Origin: Gammaproteobacteria bacterium
Lineage (GTDB): Bacteria > Pseudomonadota > Gammaproteobacteria > Methylococcales > Methylomonadaceae
Assembly: GCA_018830325.1 (NCBI GenBank)
Contig: JAHJSQ010000025.1
Location: forward strand, 61,293-125,292
DNA length: 64,000 bases
Reading direction: 5' to 3'
Below the pieces are notes generated by a model that was not told the DNA's origin, did no database searches, and was given only the letters and a program-made list of their open reading frames with translations. Shown here in pieces: positions 9,218 to 18,095 of this stretch. Both the position numbers and the translations under genes were made by a program. Within the stretch, counting starts at the first letter, position 1, and each line of letters begins with the position of its first letter.

Positions 9218-10446
9218 TATCCAAAAAACCAATAGGTAATGAGTATGGCGGCTAAGATGCCGAAAAAGTCCGCTATTATCCCACAAGCGGCCGCATGGCG
9301 AATATTTTTGATGCCGACTGCGCCGAAATACACGGCTAAAACATAAAAGGTTGTTTCGGTGCTGCCTTGCAAGATAGAGGCAAGACGTCCCGCGAATGAG
9401 TCGGCGCCGAGCGTTTGCATCGTATCGATCATCATCGCCCGCGCGCCGCTGCCGCTGAACGGTTTGATCAACGCGGTCGGCAATGCGTCGATGAAACGGT
9501 CGTCCCAAGACAACATTTTGACCAGTGCTCTAACCCCTTCAGCTACCAAATCCAGCGCGCCGCTCGCGCGAAACACGCCGATGCCGACCAGCATTGCGAC
9601 CAGGTATGGAATGATGCCGATTGCGGTTTGAAAGCCTTCCCTTGCGCCTTCGATAAACGCTTGGTATGCGTCGATTCGCCGGTATATCGCACCGCAGATA
9701 AATATGACGACCAACGTGAATAGAATGATGTTGCTGATCAGTGCGGACTGTTCGAGCATTTGTTCCTTAGGTAGCCGGTAAAAATATCCGACCACGGTAG
9801 CAATCAATATACTGAAGCCGCCAAGATATAATGCAACGACTCGATCGAACAAGTTGATTTTCTGAACCGCCGCGACAGCAATCAAGCCTGCCACGGTTGA
9901 AAAATAAGTGGCAATCAGTATAGGAATGAAGACGTCGGTCGGATTAGCGGCACCCAATTGTGCGCGGTATGTGAAAATCGTCACCGGAAACAAAGTGACC
10001 GCCGAAGTGTTGATGACCAGGAATAGGATTTGCGCGTTACTCGCGCTATTCGGGGTAGGATTCAAGGTCTGCAGTTCCTTCATTGCCTTGATGCCGAGCG
10101 GTGTAGCGGCATTGTCGAGACCGAGCATGTTCGCGGCGATATTCATGACCATCGCGCCCAAGGCCGGATGGTTTTTCGGTACTTCAGGCATCAGGCGCGT
10201 GAACAGCGGCGTCAAGCCGCGTGTTAGTAGGAGTATGAAGCCGCTACGTTCTCCGATACGCATGATACCGAGCCATAAGCTCAAAACGCCGGTCAAACCT
10301 AACGATATTTCAAAAGCCGTTTTTGAAAGCGCGAACATCGAAGACATGATGCGCTCGAAAACCTGATGGTCGCCCATAACGATCAGTTTGATGACGGCCG
10401 TCATGAAGGCGCTCAAAAAAAAGAAAATCCAGATGATGTTCAGCAT
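9217..10446 (-). CDS. SpmA/SpmB-like nucleoside-recognition (Gate) domain membrane protein
   Basis: A 409-residue multi-pass membrane protein matching the fused SpmA plus SpmB arrangement: two Gate/nucleoside-recognition halves, with MNIAANMLGLDNAATPLGIKAM in the first half and the matching PFSGSGARAMMIDTM and LQGSTETTFYVLAVYFG in the second. In Bacillus the separate proteins are named for spore maturation. In Gram-negative bacteria the fused form is common, and its transported substrate is unknown. The stop overlaps the mtaB start by one base, so the two form an operon, though no functional link to tRNA modification is obvious. The GSGARAMM and STETTFY motifs make the family call firm. Confidence 0.85.
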   Translation of the reverse strand: MLNIIWIFFFLSAFMTAVIKLIVMGDHQVFERIMSSMFALSKTAFEISLGLTGVLSLWLGIMRIGERSGFILLLTRGLTPLFTRLMPEVPKNHPALGAMVMNIAANMLGLDNAATPLGIKAMKELQTLNPTPNSASNAQILFLVINTSAVTLFPVTIFTYRAQLGAANPTDVFIPILIATYFSTVAGLIAVAAVQKINLFDRVVALYLGGFSILIATVVGYFYRLPKEQMLEQSALISNIILFTLVVIFICGAIYRRIDAYQAFIEGAREGFQTAIGIIPYLVAMLVGIGVFRASGALDLVAEGVRALVKMLSWDDRFIDALPTALIKPFSGSGARAMMIDTMQTLGADSFAGRLASILQGSTETTFYVLAVYFGAVGIKNIRHAAACGIIADFFGILAAILITYWFFG

Positions 10447-10662
10447 GATCGGCGATGGTGTTATCGCGGGGTTCGGAGGACATTAGAATTGCCGAAGTAT
10501 AGCATGTACCGATTAGCGATAAAGCGGAGGTACGACGTAAGGAAATGCAGGAGCAAAAATCGATCGACTATCCTGGTGCCGTCTTACGTTAATACCGCAA
10601 TCGGAAGTAAAAAAGACACAGATGAGGAACGTTTGTTTGAGCTAATTTTAACTGAGATAAAT
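10447..10662. other. Upstream region of the SpmA/SpmB-like gene, no gene seen
   Basis: This stretch should hold the promoter of the minus-strand SpmA/SpmB-like–mtaB operon. An open frame on the plus strand (10366-10719) overlaps the real gene antisense, has no family similarity and no RBS, and is not called. No convincing -35/-10 pair was identified. The remainder of the gap up to 11027 holds a terminator and repeat material. Confidence 0.5.
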
Positions 10663-10694
10663 TGGGAAAAAGAGGGCTGCCTCCAGGCAGCCCT
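10663..10694 (-). terminator. Rho-independent terminator, minus strand
   Basis: A perfect inverted repeat AGGGCTGCCT/AGGCAGCCCT at 10673-10694 is followed, reading the minus strand, by CTCTTTTTCCC. It would end transcription coming from the LuxR-type regulator at 11028-11978 before the SpmA/SpmB-like gene. The plus-strand side has no T-tract, so it works in one direction only. Confidence 0.8.
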
Positions 10695-10825
10695 AAAGTG
10701 GGGGTCAATCGAAAATTGACTATCTTGTACTGCGATATTTAAGTTCAAAGCCTAAAATCAAAAAAGATAGCGGTTACAATTGTTTCAGACGTTACCGTTT
10801 TTAATTGCGATTTTGTCCGCAGAAT

Positions 10826-11016
10826 AAACCTTTCGCACTTAAAATTTCGGCAGTGCCTGAGGAGGCGCCGGAGTGTCCGATCCTTCACCTAGCGTTAGGT
10901 GCTGGGTGAAGGCAGATTTTGCAGGGAGCAAAATCTGCCCTGCTGCCGACATTCTCCCTAGCCACCCCCCCATACCTTCATAAAGTTAGTCATCTTTTGA
11001 GTATAAAAGGAGTAAG
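10826..11016. repeat. Composite dispersed repeats (families C and D)
   Basis: This stretch carries a family C unit (CTTTCGCACTTAAAATTTCGGC then GTGCCTGAGGAGGCGCC), a hairpin built on GCAGATTTTGC...GCAAAATCTGC, and a family D tail CATACCTTCATAAAGTTAG...TTTTGAGTATAAA. Similar C units are near 17608, 19053, 59270 and 60630. D tails are near 16612 and 59219. The GCAGATTTTGC hairpin recurs inside the 16.2-kb B repeat. No gene is visible. Confidence 0.65.
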
Positions 11017-11027
11017 TCATTTCGTGC

Positions 11028-11978
11028 TCATTCCTTAGCTTTTAGCATGACCATGGCTACGGCGGCGGCTCGCGTGACAACGCCGAGTTTTTCGAAAATA
11101 TGCTCCAAATGCTTGTTGACGGTGCGCGGACTGCTGCCGAGGATGATGCCGATTTCTTTGTTGGTTTTGCCGCGGGAAATCCACATTAGTATTTCCGCTT
11201 CTCTCAAGGTAAGGCCTAAGGAGTCTTTCAGCGACTCAAGATCCCATTCTCGTGAGACTACTCGATTTTGTAATAAGAGGAGAAATTCACGGGAATCGGC
11301 GCTTCGAGACAGTTTGATCGATAATTCTCCGAGTGTGTGATCTATTTCCAGAGGTAATTTCCGGCCTATATGATCGGCCTGAATTTGTTCTCGAAGCCAT
11401 TCCGAAATCGGTTTCGGAGGGAGTGCGCCGATTTCGATTTGCGGGCCTGATTCAAGTTTTTCGGTTAATTGATTCAACAACTTTTCCGCGGATGGCGTCA
11501 ACCAAGTAATACGCCCGGAGCTATCCACAGTTAAAGCGGCGAACGGGGCATGCTTTAACGCGGTTTTGGCGCGTAGGATCTTTCTGGTTTGAGTCAGATG
11601 GACTTCGACTCGTGCCAATACTTCGTTCGGTTTGATCGGTTTGACGATATAGTCCAAGCCGCCTTCGTCGAAGCCTCTTAATAGATTATCCAATTCGTTT
11701 AAGCCGGTCATGAACAAAATAGGAATGTCGGATGTTACAGGGTTGCTCTTTATTTTTCGACAGGTTTCGAAACCGTCGATTCCCGGCATGACGACATCGA
11801 GTAAAATGATATCGGGGGGCAAAAAGTCGATTTGCTCAAGCGCGGAAAGCCCGTCTGTGGCGACTAATACCCGATAACCGGCTTCCGAGAGCGTGTCGGA
11901 TAAAAACGCCAAGTTACCGGGCGTATCGTCGATGATCAATACTGTGCCCTTATTATCGGAATGATTTGCCGCAGTCAT
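11028..11978 (-). CDS. Response regulator with LuxR-type HTH, partner of the 12376-15777 hybrid kinase
   Basis: A 316-residue transcription factor. The N-terminal receiver (residues about 12-130) has the acidic pair in IIDD and phosphoacceptor Asp61 in ILLDVVMPG. A central PAS-like segment follows (ALTVDSSGRITWLTPSAEKLL). The C-terminal LuxR/FixJ HTH (about 248-310) contains LTLREAEILMWISRGKTNKEIG and SPRTVNKHLEHIFEKLG. It is paralogous to the regulator at 20691-21608 along its whole length. The paralogous pair overlaps by four bases, but here 397 bases of nested repeats separate kinase and regulator, so this gene may have lost tight co-transcription or gained its own promoter. Target genes are unknown. 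A terminator lies 330 bases downstream. Confidence 0.9.
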   Translation of the reverse strand: MTAANHSDNKGTVLIIDDTPGNLAFLSDTLSEAGYRVLVATDGLSALEQIDFLPPDIILLDVVMPGIDGFETCRKIKSNPVTSDIPILFMTGLNELDNLLRGFDEGGLDYIVKPIKPNEVLARVEVHLTQTRKILRAKTALKHAPFAALTVDSSGRITWLTPSAEKLLNQLTEKLESGPQIEIGALPPKPISEWLREQIQADHIGRKLPLEIDHTLGELSIKLSRSADSREFLLLLQNRVVSREWDLESLKDSLGLTLREAEILMWISRGKTNKEIGIILGSSPRTVNKHLEHIFEKLGVVTRAAAVAMVMLKAKE

Positions 11979-12030
11979 AGTTTAAAATTGATTCCAAGCC
12001 ATTTTGGTAAATGTTAAAAGCAGGCCCATA

Positions 12031-12350
12031 AACCTAAAAAAGCGTTTCACCATGAATAACATGAAGAATATAAATTTAATTCAATAACTTGCTATGAATT
12101 TGTATGGATCATTCACTCACCCAAGGTAAATATTCAGTCTCCTAGCAACTATCGTTCCCACGCTCTGCGTGGGAACGCCTGAGTACCGCTCCAGCGTCTC
12201 GGTCTTCATTACAACGCTGGAGCGTGGGAACGATAGGGGAGGGATGTGAATAATTACCACTCAAGATGTTAGCGAGAACGCTTAGATAATATATTGAAAT
12301 TCTTCAGTAACTTCATGTGCTTCATGGTTAAGCTGCTGAATTTAGGATAA
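12031..12350. repeat. Family E repeat, copy 1, interrupted by a family A element
   Basis: Read on the minus strand, 12350-12258 and 12125-12031 match the continuous 170-bp family E copy at 19167-19336 along their whole length, including TAAATT..GCAGCTTAACCATGAAG, CTAAGC.TTCTCGCTAAC, GTGAGTGAATG, CAGCAAGTTATTGAATT and TTCATGGTGAAA.GC. The match is broken only by the family A insertion at 12126-12257. Together with that insertion it accounts for the whole gap between the kinase and its regulator. Confidence 0.8.
12126..12257. repeat. Family A element, copy 2, nested in repeat E
   Basis: A 132-bp copy with ends GTAAATATTCAGTC and, inverted, GTAATTATTCACATCC. It carries the GTTCCCACGCTCTGCGTGGGAAC hairpin but a shortened second hairpin. 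Flanking octamers CACCCAAG (12118-12125) and CACTCAAG (12258-12265) agree at seven of eight positions. The uninterrupted E copy at 19 kb has a single related site, so both the insertion and the duplication are directly readable. Confidence 0.85.
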
Positions 12351-12375
12351 AGGCTGAATATTCAAAATCGCAAGT

Positions 12376-15300
12376 TCAAATCTTATCGATCGAATCGGCC
12401 TTCACTCGCGTAATTTCAACATCATTACTCGATAACAACAGTTTTTTGATTTCCCCGATTTTAAATTCGTGGGCCATTTTTTTTATTTTGGCGACGAATA
12501 GCGCGTATTCCGAAGCTAAAGGGTCTAATCGAGTCTTCAATCCAGTTAAATCGCCGATTCTAACGAATCCGGCGAGTTCGTCGATTACTTGTTGCGGGGG
12601 GAATACGATCGCATTATCTGCCGATTGATTCAAAACGTGCGTGTCATCATGGTGCGGAATCCATTCCAGCGAGAGATGCAGACCAAGTTTGAATAATAAC
12701 TCGCGAATGTTTACCGGCTTCGAGAGAAAATCGTTGCAGCCGGCGTTGATTGCGGTGATTCGGTCCGTTAAATAGGCGTTAGCGCTCAGTACAACGATGG
12801 GGTTTTTAAAACCTTTCTCGCGTAGCTTTGTGGCAGTTGCTAAACCGTCGATATCCGGCATCGAAAGATCGAGTAGAATGAGGTCGAAAGGAATGTCCGA
12901 AACGATGTCGATACAGGCTCTACCGGATTCGGCTTCGTCCATGGCGAAACCGAGGGGTTCCAGAATCGAGATGATTAAATCGCGGTGTTCGGCCTGATCG
13001 TCGACGACGAGCAAGCGTTTACGGTGTCCCGAGTAGCCTTGGACGTCAGTGTCTCTGACCGCTTCCGGCGTCGCGCCTTGATTCGGTAAAAATAGGCGCA
13101 CCGTGAATGCCGAGCCCCGACCGGGCTCGCTCGTGACCGACAGTTCTCCACCCATGATTTCGGCGAATATTTTGCTTATCGTAAGCCCGAGTCCGCTGCC
13201 TGAAACGGCATTGCCGCCATTGTCGTGTATTCGTGTGAAGGGTTGGAAGATGTTTTGCAATTGATCCGGTTCGATGCCCTTGCCGGTGTCGATAATTTGA
13301 AAGTTGGCGACCTCGCCGCTGTAACCGATGCGAAAGATAATGCCTCCCGTTTCCGTGAACTTGACGGCGTTACTGAGCAAATTCATCAGAATTTGCCCAA
13401 TCCGTTTTTCATCGCCGCGAATTCGCTGGGGCAGGGAATGGGTGAACTGGCAGCAAAACGATAAACCTTTTGATTCGGCCTGGGGTTTGTAGACACGCAC
13501 CAAATGATCGATAAAAGCCGGAAAATGAAACGGCGCCGATTTAATTTCGAATTTACGCGCCTCGATACTCGCGATATCGAGAATATCTTCGACCAGCGAT
13601 GATAGATGTTCGCCGCTGCGTTTCAATGTTGCGACTGCTTGTCGGCGGCGTTCGGGTATCTCCGGATCTTTTTGAAGAATATAGGCGTAACCGATGATAC
13701 TATTCAGCGGCGTTCTGATTTCGTGGCTCATGTTGCTCAAAAAACGACTCTTCGCGCTATTGGCAGCGTCGGCCATTCTTAAAGCTTGGGCCAATTTTAC
13801 GTCAGTCTTTTTATGTTCCTCGATTTCCATCAATAATAATTGCGTTTGTTTAGCCGTTTCTTCATGGGCGACGCGGCGGCTCTCATCGTTCAAAATCAGC
13901 CACCAGGTACACAAACCGATAAAAACCAACAGCGACGCATAAATCTTGACGAAATTTTCCAATAGCAGTCGAAAAGCAGGCAAATAAGGCTGAGCGGTCA
14001 ACAAATCCTGATAATAAATAATTCCGACAAAAATACTGGTTAATACCGTCAGAAACAAAAACAGCAGGCCAAAACGCAGCAATCGCAAACGAGTCTGTAG
14101 CGATAATGTTTTCGGCATGAAGCGCCGGGCTACTATTTCCAAATAGTCGTCGAGTCGTGCTCCGGGCTTGCAAGCATCCAGGCAACGCGCCTCAAGCGTG
14201 CAGCACAACGAACAAATACTGCCTTGATAAGCGGGACAATAGGCGACGTCTTCCTGCTCGAATGAGTTACCGCAAATGCTGCAGTGTTGATGAGACGCTT
14301 TGTTGTTTTCGTCCCGGTCGCGGGCTAGATATTGTTTCGGTCCGGCAACGACTGCGATGAGAGGAACAAGAATAAAAGCTAAGCCAAGCGAAATAAACGC
14401 CGAGAAAGCGCGCGGATAATCGCCGAATGCGCCAAGGTAGGCCAGTATCGAAACGATCGACGCGCATAAGGTTGCGATAATACCGACCGGATTGAGGTCG
14501 GGCAGGTAGGCGCGCTTGAATTCGACGATTTTAGGGCTGATGCCCAACGGCTTATTGATCATCAATTCAGCGGCAACCGCGCTGATCCAAGCGATCGATA
14601 TATTGGAAAACAAACCCAAAACTTTTTCCAAAGCGCCGAAAACACCGAACTCCATCAACAATAACGCGATCGAGACATTGAATACTAACCAAACGACGCG
14701 TCCAGGATGACTGTGCGTCACGCGCGAAAAAAAATTCGACCAGGCGAGCGAGCCGGCATAGGCATTGGTTACGTTAATCTTTATTTGGCAGATAACGACG
14801 AATAGCGTCGTGACGGCCAGTGCAATTGCCGGATTGCCGAATAGGTCGTTATAAGCGATTAAATACATTTGAGTGGGTTCGTGCGCGTGCTCCGCTGCGA
14901 TGCCGTTTCGCAATGCGAGATGTGCGAGTAGGGCGCCGCCTAATTGTCTGAGCATTCCGAATAATACCCAACCGGGGCCGGCGGCAATGGTGCCGAACCA
15001 CCAACGAAAGCGGTTCTTCCGAGTTTTTTCGGGTATGAAGCGCAAAAAGTCTACTTGTTCGCCGATTTGAGCGATCATCGAAAATGCCACCGTCGCGGCG
15101 CTGCCGAACAGCAGCCAGTCGAAATCGCGTCCGCTGCCGGCGATCCAAAAATAGGTTTTGAGTGTCAGTAGTGCTTCGGGTTCGTGCCGGTAAACGGCGA
15201 TATAAGGCGCGATCAACAAAACCAGCCAGATCGGCTGAGTCCATAGTTGCAGCCGACTGATCGTCGTGATTCCGAAAGCGACCAGCGGTATTACGATCAC

Positions 15301-15777
15301 CGCACTAATGACGTGGGCCAGTGCGATTGGGATTTGAAAATAGAGTTCGAGCGCGAGCGACATGATCGACGCTTCGAGTGCAAAAAGCGTGAAGGTAAAC
15401 GAGGCATAAATCAAAGAGGTAACGGTCGAACCGATATAGCCGAAACCGGCGCTGCGAGTGAGCAAGTCGATATCGATGTTATACCTGGCGGCATAATAGC
15501 TAATAGGAAAGCCGGTGATAAAGATAACTAGGCCAACCACTAAAATTGCCCAGAACGCATTGGTAAATCCGTAATTGATCGACAGAAAACCGCCGATGGC
15601 TTCCAAAACCAGAAACGAAGTCGACCCGAAGGCCGTATTAGCCACTTGGAATTCGGACCATTTGCGGAAACTACGCGGCGCAAAACGCAGAGCGTAATCT
15701 TCCAAAGATTCGTTAACAACCCAGGCGTTATAGTCGCGGCGAATTTTCGAGATGTTCTGATGAATCGGGGCGCTCAT
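12376..15777 (-). CDS. NCS1-permease / Cys-module / histidine kinase / receiver hybrid sensor (paralog 1)
   Basis: A 1133-residue fusion. Residues 1-485 form an NCS1-type (purine/cytosine/allantoin permease family) transporter with about twelve membrane segments and the motif KINVTNAYAGSLAWSNFF near 333-350. Residues 499-536 carry eight cysteines spaced C-x2-C-x11-C-x7-C-x2-C-C-x5-C-x3-C. Two more membrane helices (about 565-590 and 608-630) and a coiled linker lead to HisKA (His685 in SNMSHEIRTP), HATPase (SGSGLGLTISK near 860) and a receiver (about 920-1030, Asp970 in ILLDLSMP). A helical tail follows. It resembles CbrA-like transporter-kinase receptors in plan but uses a different carrier family. 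It probably senses a nitrogenous solute and phosphorylates the LuxR regulator downstream. No transport operon adjoins this copy. Confidence 0.9.
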   Translation of the reverse strand: MSAPIHQNISKIRRDYNAWVVNESLEDYALRFAPRSFRKWSEFQVANTAFGSTSFLVLEAIGGFLSINYGFTNAFWAILVVGLVIFITGFPISYYAARYNIDIDLLTRSAGFGYIGSTVTSLIYASFTFTLFALEASIMSLALELYFQIPIALAHVISAVIVIPLVAFGITTISRLQLWTQPIWLVLLIAPYIAVYRHEPEALLTLKTYFWIAGSGRDFDWLLFGSAATVAFSMIAQIGEQVDFLRFIPEKTRKNRFRWWFGTIAAGPGWVLFGMLRQLGGALLAHLALRNGIAAEHAHEPTQMYLIAYNDLFGNPAIALAVTTLFVVICQIKINVTNAYAGSLAWSNFFSRVTHSHPGRVVWLVFNVSIALLLMEFGVFGALEKVLGLFSNISIAWISAVAAELMINKPLGISPKIVEFKRAYLPDLNPVGIIATLCASIVSILAYLGAFGDYPRAFSAFISLGLAFILVPLIAVVAGPKQYLARDRDENNKASHQHCSICGNSFEQEDVAYCPAYQGSICSLCCTLEARCLDACKPGARLDDYLEIVARRFMPKTLSLQTRLRLLRFGLLFLFLTVLTSIFVGIIYYQDLLTAQPYLPAFRLLLENFVKIYASLLVFIGLCTWWLILNDESRRVAHEETAKQTQLLLMEIEEHKKTDVKLAQALRMADAANSAKSRFLSNMSHEIRTPLNSIIGYAYILQKDPEIPERRRQAVATLKRSGEHLSSLVEDILDIASIEARKFEIKSAPFHFPAFIDHLVRVYKPQAESKGLSFCCQFTHSLPQRIRGDEKRIGQILMNLLSNAVKFTETGGIIFRIGYSGEVANFQIIDTGKGIEPDQLQNIFQPFTRIHDNGGNAVSGSGLGLTISKIFAEIMGGELSVTSEPGRGSAFTVRLFLPNQGATPEAVRDTDVQGYSGHRKRLLVVDDQAEHRDLIISILEPLGFAMDEAESGRACIDIVSDIPFDLILLDLSMPDIDGLATATKLREKGFKNPIVVLSANAYLTDRITAINAGCNDFLSKPVNIRELLFKLGLHLSLEWIPHHDDTHVLNQSADNAIVFPPQQVIDELAGFVRIGDLTGLKTRLDPLASEYALFVAKIKKMAHEFKIGEIKKLLLSSNDVEITRVKADSIDKI

Positions 15778-16079
15778 TGATAGTCAAGCATGAGGTTTCG
15801 GCATTGAAAGCAAGTCATTGAACAATGAATAATTACAGCAATTTATATGCCGTAATTGAAATAGACTGTTGTCGAGGCGGACGGCACCCGATCGGTGCGC
15901 ATGTGTCGAATAAAGGCGGCGGCGTGTTTTGATATGGTGCGAATGACGAAAAAACGCACATTATTAGTGCTGCGGAAAAAGGGCAGTGCGCGGAGCAAGG
16001 TTTTCCTATACCTTGTGCATATCGAACATTGTCATCATGCACTCTCCCCGAAAGGGAGAGTGCAGAGATAAATTTTAAA
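15778..16079. other. Upstream region of hybrid sensor 1, no gene seen
   Basis: About 300 bases that should include the promoter of the hybrid kinase gene. A 69-codon open frame at 15833-16042 on the minus strand has no RBS, a low-complexity composition and no family resemblance, so it is not called. Nothing else is visible. Confidence 0.5.
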
Positions 16080-16400
16080 CCTAATGCTCATGAAGGCCCG
16101 GCCACTCGCCCGACAGGACGCAGTGAACCCAGCACCTAAATTATCCACGGTAGTTAATCATAGCCAATGGACTATGGAATTTAGGTGCTGGGTGAATACA
16201 TCCATGTAAGCTCGACGGCGGAATCTGATTGCCATGGATGGCATGAATGCAGATTTTGCAGGAGCAAAAATCTACCCTGCCGCCGACGCCTGTCGATCGA
16301 GCAACCACACCCCCTTCGGAGCCTCCATTTTTACAGCAGCGTTTTGCATATCGATAAATTAGATAAGGAATGAAATTCCGCGAACTTTCACACTGAGAAG
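16080..16400. repeat. Repeat family B copy carrying small internal insertions
   Basis: A family B unit recognisable by CTAATGCTCATGAAGG, CACTCGCCCGACAGGACGC, GCTCGACGGCGG, CCGCCGACGCCTGTCGATCG, GAGCAACCACACCC and ACTTTCACA. It is interrupted twice: by a 65-bp inverted-repeat element at 16129-16193, and near 16222-16283 by a segment with the hairpin GCAGATTTTGC..GCAAAAATCT, which also occurs at 10.9 kb. It contains no gene. Confidence 0.7.
16129..16193. mobile_element. 65-bp inverted-repeat mini-element with 4-bp duplication
   Basis: Ends CCCAGCACCTAAAT and ATTTAGGTGCTGGG are exact inverses over 14 bp. The tetramer TGAA flanks both sides (16125-16128 and 16194-16197). Removing the element restores the GACGC.GTGAATAC.TCCATGTA sequence found in the uninterrupted B copies. 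The size leaves no coding room. Confidence 0.7.
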
Positions 16401-16798
16401 AGCAGTTGGCATGTGTTGTAGATTGTTTGTGCTGAGCCAAGTCGAAGCATGAAGGAGCTACAACACTTTCACCGGCTTGGTGAAGCCTCAAACTACTCAC
16501 TTTTGATCGAAAAACCGTCTAAGAAAAAAGGTATGGGATATGTCTATCGAGGACCACCGTAAACCCATCCATGAGGGCTTGACGGTAGCAATCCCTGCTG
16601 CCGACATCCTCGCTAGCCACACCCATACCTTCATAAAGTTAGCCATTTCTTGAGTATAAAGGGAGTACCATCCACCCTTCGACAGAGCACCCCTGAGCGC
16701 AGCCGAAGGGTATAGATCGAACAGTAGTTTGAGGCTTTCAACTGCTCTCATTAGGTTAAAAAATCGGAAATTTAACAAACGAGCGCGATAATTCCGAT
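16401..16798. repeat. Intergenic gap with hairpin and D-type repeats, no gene
   Basis: Contains an inverted pair GTTGTAG...CTACAAC (about 16417-16466), a D tail (CACACCCATACCTTCATAAAGTTAGCC near 16618, then CTTGAGTATAAA) and CACCCTTCGACAGAGC...GCCGAAGGGT, a dispersed repeat type related to the centre of the 134-bp element at 42.9 kb. The open frame at 16497-16778 runs through this repeat material and is not called. Confidence 0.5.
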
Positions 16799-17566
16799 TT
16801 ATTTTCTTTCATGGCCGAGTTTCAAAATAACGGGCGAGCCTTGGTTATGGATCGTAATTTGTTTATAGCTTTTCTTTTCGACGTTAATGTCATTTGACTT
16901 GGAGGGCTCGGGCTTGCCTGGTTCGATTTGCGTTTCCGGCTCTTCAACGGTTTCAATTAAAACATCCGGAGCCCAGCTCGGACTGATCGCTTGAAGCGTA
17001 TCCACACGTTCTTCCGGTTGAACCTTGAGCGATTTCAACAAATTCAGGCAAACGGTGCTCACTTGGTCGATCAATCGCGAACGTTTTTCGCCCCCTGACA
17101 GCGGTTTTGCGATAAATTCCATCGTATAGTCCGCCGACTCGTTACTGTTCTCGGCCGAGATTAGTTTACAGGTTACCGGCACGATTTCCGCTTTTTGAAA
17201 ATTTACGGCTCGCGGGTCGGAATTTCCGGCAGTAAATGAAAAACCGGTCGGGGTGCTACCGTGCTTGACGGCTTCGATCGTTGCCTGCATCCGATGGTCG
17301 GCGGGTTTATCGGTATCAATGCCGATGGTATAACCCCATTCGTTTAAATGACTTGCGATTGAGTCGGCCATTTCATGCTTCGCCGTGTCATCGGCTTCAT
17401 AGCCGGCCGCTTCGATATCGATTTCGAAAAAGATTTGCTTTACCGAAGCGGCATCGATCGGCGCTCGTTTCATATCGGGGACTATCGTGCATCCGGTTAA
17501 GGTTGTCGCGATAACCGAAAGAGCTATGAAAACGCTTGATTTTAGGTGATGCAACGGTTCGATCAT
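16799..17566 (-). CDS. Hypothetical lipoprotein
   Basis: A 255-residue protein with an N-terminal hydrophobic stretch and lipobox LTGC (Cys26), so it is probably a membrane-anchored periplasmic protein. The body reads as a mixed alpha/beta domain: FFEIDIEAAGYEADDTAKHEMADSIASHLNEWGYTIG is reminiscent of small periplasmic domains of the DUF4136 or LptE-like kind, but I cannot assign a family. A Pro/Glu-rich linker (residues about 205-232) precedes a short tail rich in Lys. It is monocistronic, bordered by repeats on the downstream side and about 530 bases without genes upstream. Confidence 0.6.
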   Translation of the reverse strand: MIEPLHHLKSSVFIALSVIATTLTGCTIVPDMKRAPIDAASVKQIFFEIDIEAAGYEADDTAKHEMADSIASHLNEWGYTIGIDTDKPADHRMQATIEAVKHGSTPTGFSFTAGNSDPRAVNFQKAEIVPVTCKLISAENSNESADYTMEFIAKPLSGGEKRSRLIDQVSTVCLNLLKSLKVQPEERVDTLQAISPSWAPDVLIETVEEPETQIEPGKPEPSKSNDINVEKKSYKQITIHNQGSPVILKLGHERK

Positions 17567-18095
17567 GGCTATCCTGTGATTGGTAAAAATAAAAATCTAC
17601 TTCTTTATGCCTTTCGCACTTCAAATTTCGGCGTAATCGCTTCCACTCTCTTAGGAAAAGTTCAGGGGAGAGGGAAGCCAAAAAATGAAAATGGGTGCGA
17701 TCAATGAAAATTAAGCAACAGCGATGCCAAATCGAATCCGATCGCTTGGTAACCGATTTGGCTATCAGCGATTTTAGTATCGAGTCATTCGGCATATCGA
17801 CACGCAAAAAGTATGCTTTCGTTTCGGTTTTGGCCGGTACACTGCGAGCGTGTTTAATAAAGCTTGAAACACTTTAGAATGCCTACCGGTATTTCGGTAT
17901 ACGTCATTTACCCGATAGGCTAAATAAAACGAAAAGGGGTCAGGTTACTTTTTTTGATTGATGGCGTCCGATAAGAATGGTAACCGGGCCGCCTTTTTCA
18001 AACCGAAGTCGATTATGTTTATGTGAAAAAACTTTCCGATTAATCTCAATCCGCAATTAAAATGGTTGATCTCGAATTATCGCGGCTAATTAAGC
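17567..18095. other. Intergenic region between divergent genes, no gene seen
   Basis: Between the lipoprotein gene (minus) and the hotdog-like gene (plus). It contains a fragment of repeat C near 17608-17630 (CCTTTCGCACTTCAAATTTCGGC) and a GGGGTCAGGTTAC-type dispersed motif near 17936. A 60-codon open frame at 17695-17877 has no supporting features. No clear promoter was found. Confidence 0.45.

Noticed and set aside
9218..9508. 97-codon N-terminal extension of the mtaB frame
   Set aside because: It overlaps the SpmA/SpmB-like gene in another frame, shows Arg-rich shadow composition and has no MtaB similarity; the TAATG junction gives the real start.
10366..10719. Plus-strand frame of 117 codons
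   Set aside because: Antisense to the start of the SpmA/SpmB-like gene and running into a terminator; no supporting motif.
12376..15777. Assigning the Cys module of the hybrid sensors to the STAC domain of CbrA
   Set aside because: The eight-Cys spacing does not match my knowledge of STAC, which is a helical linker; left unnamed.
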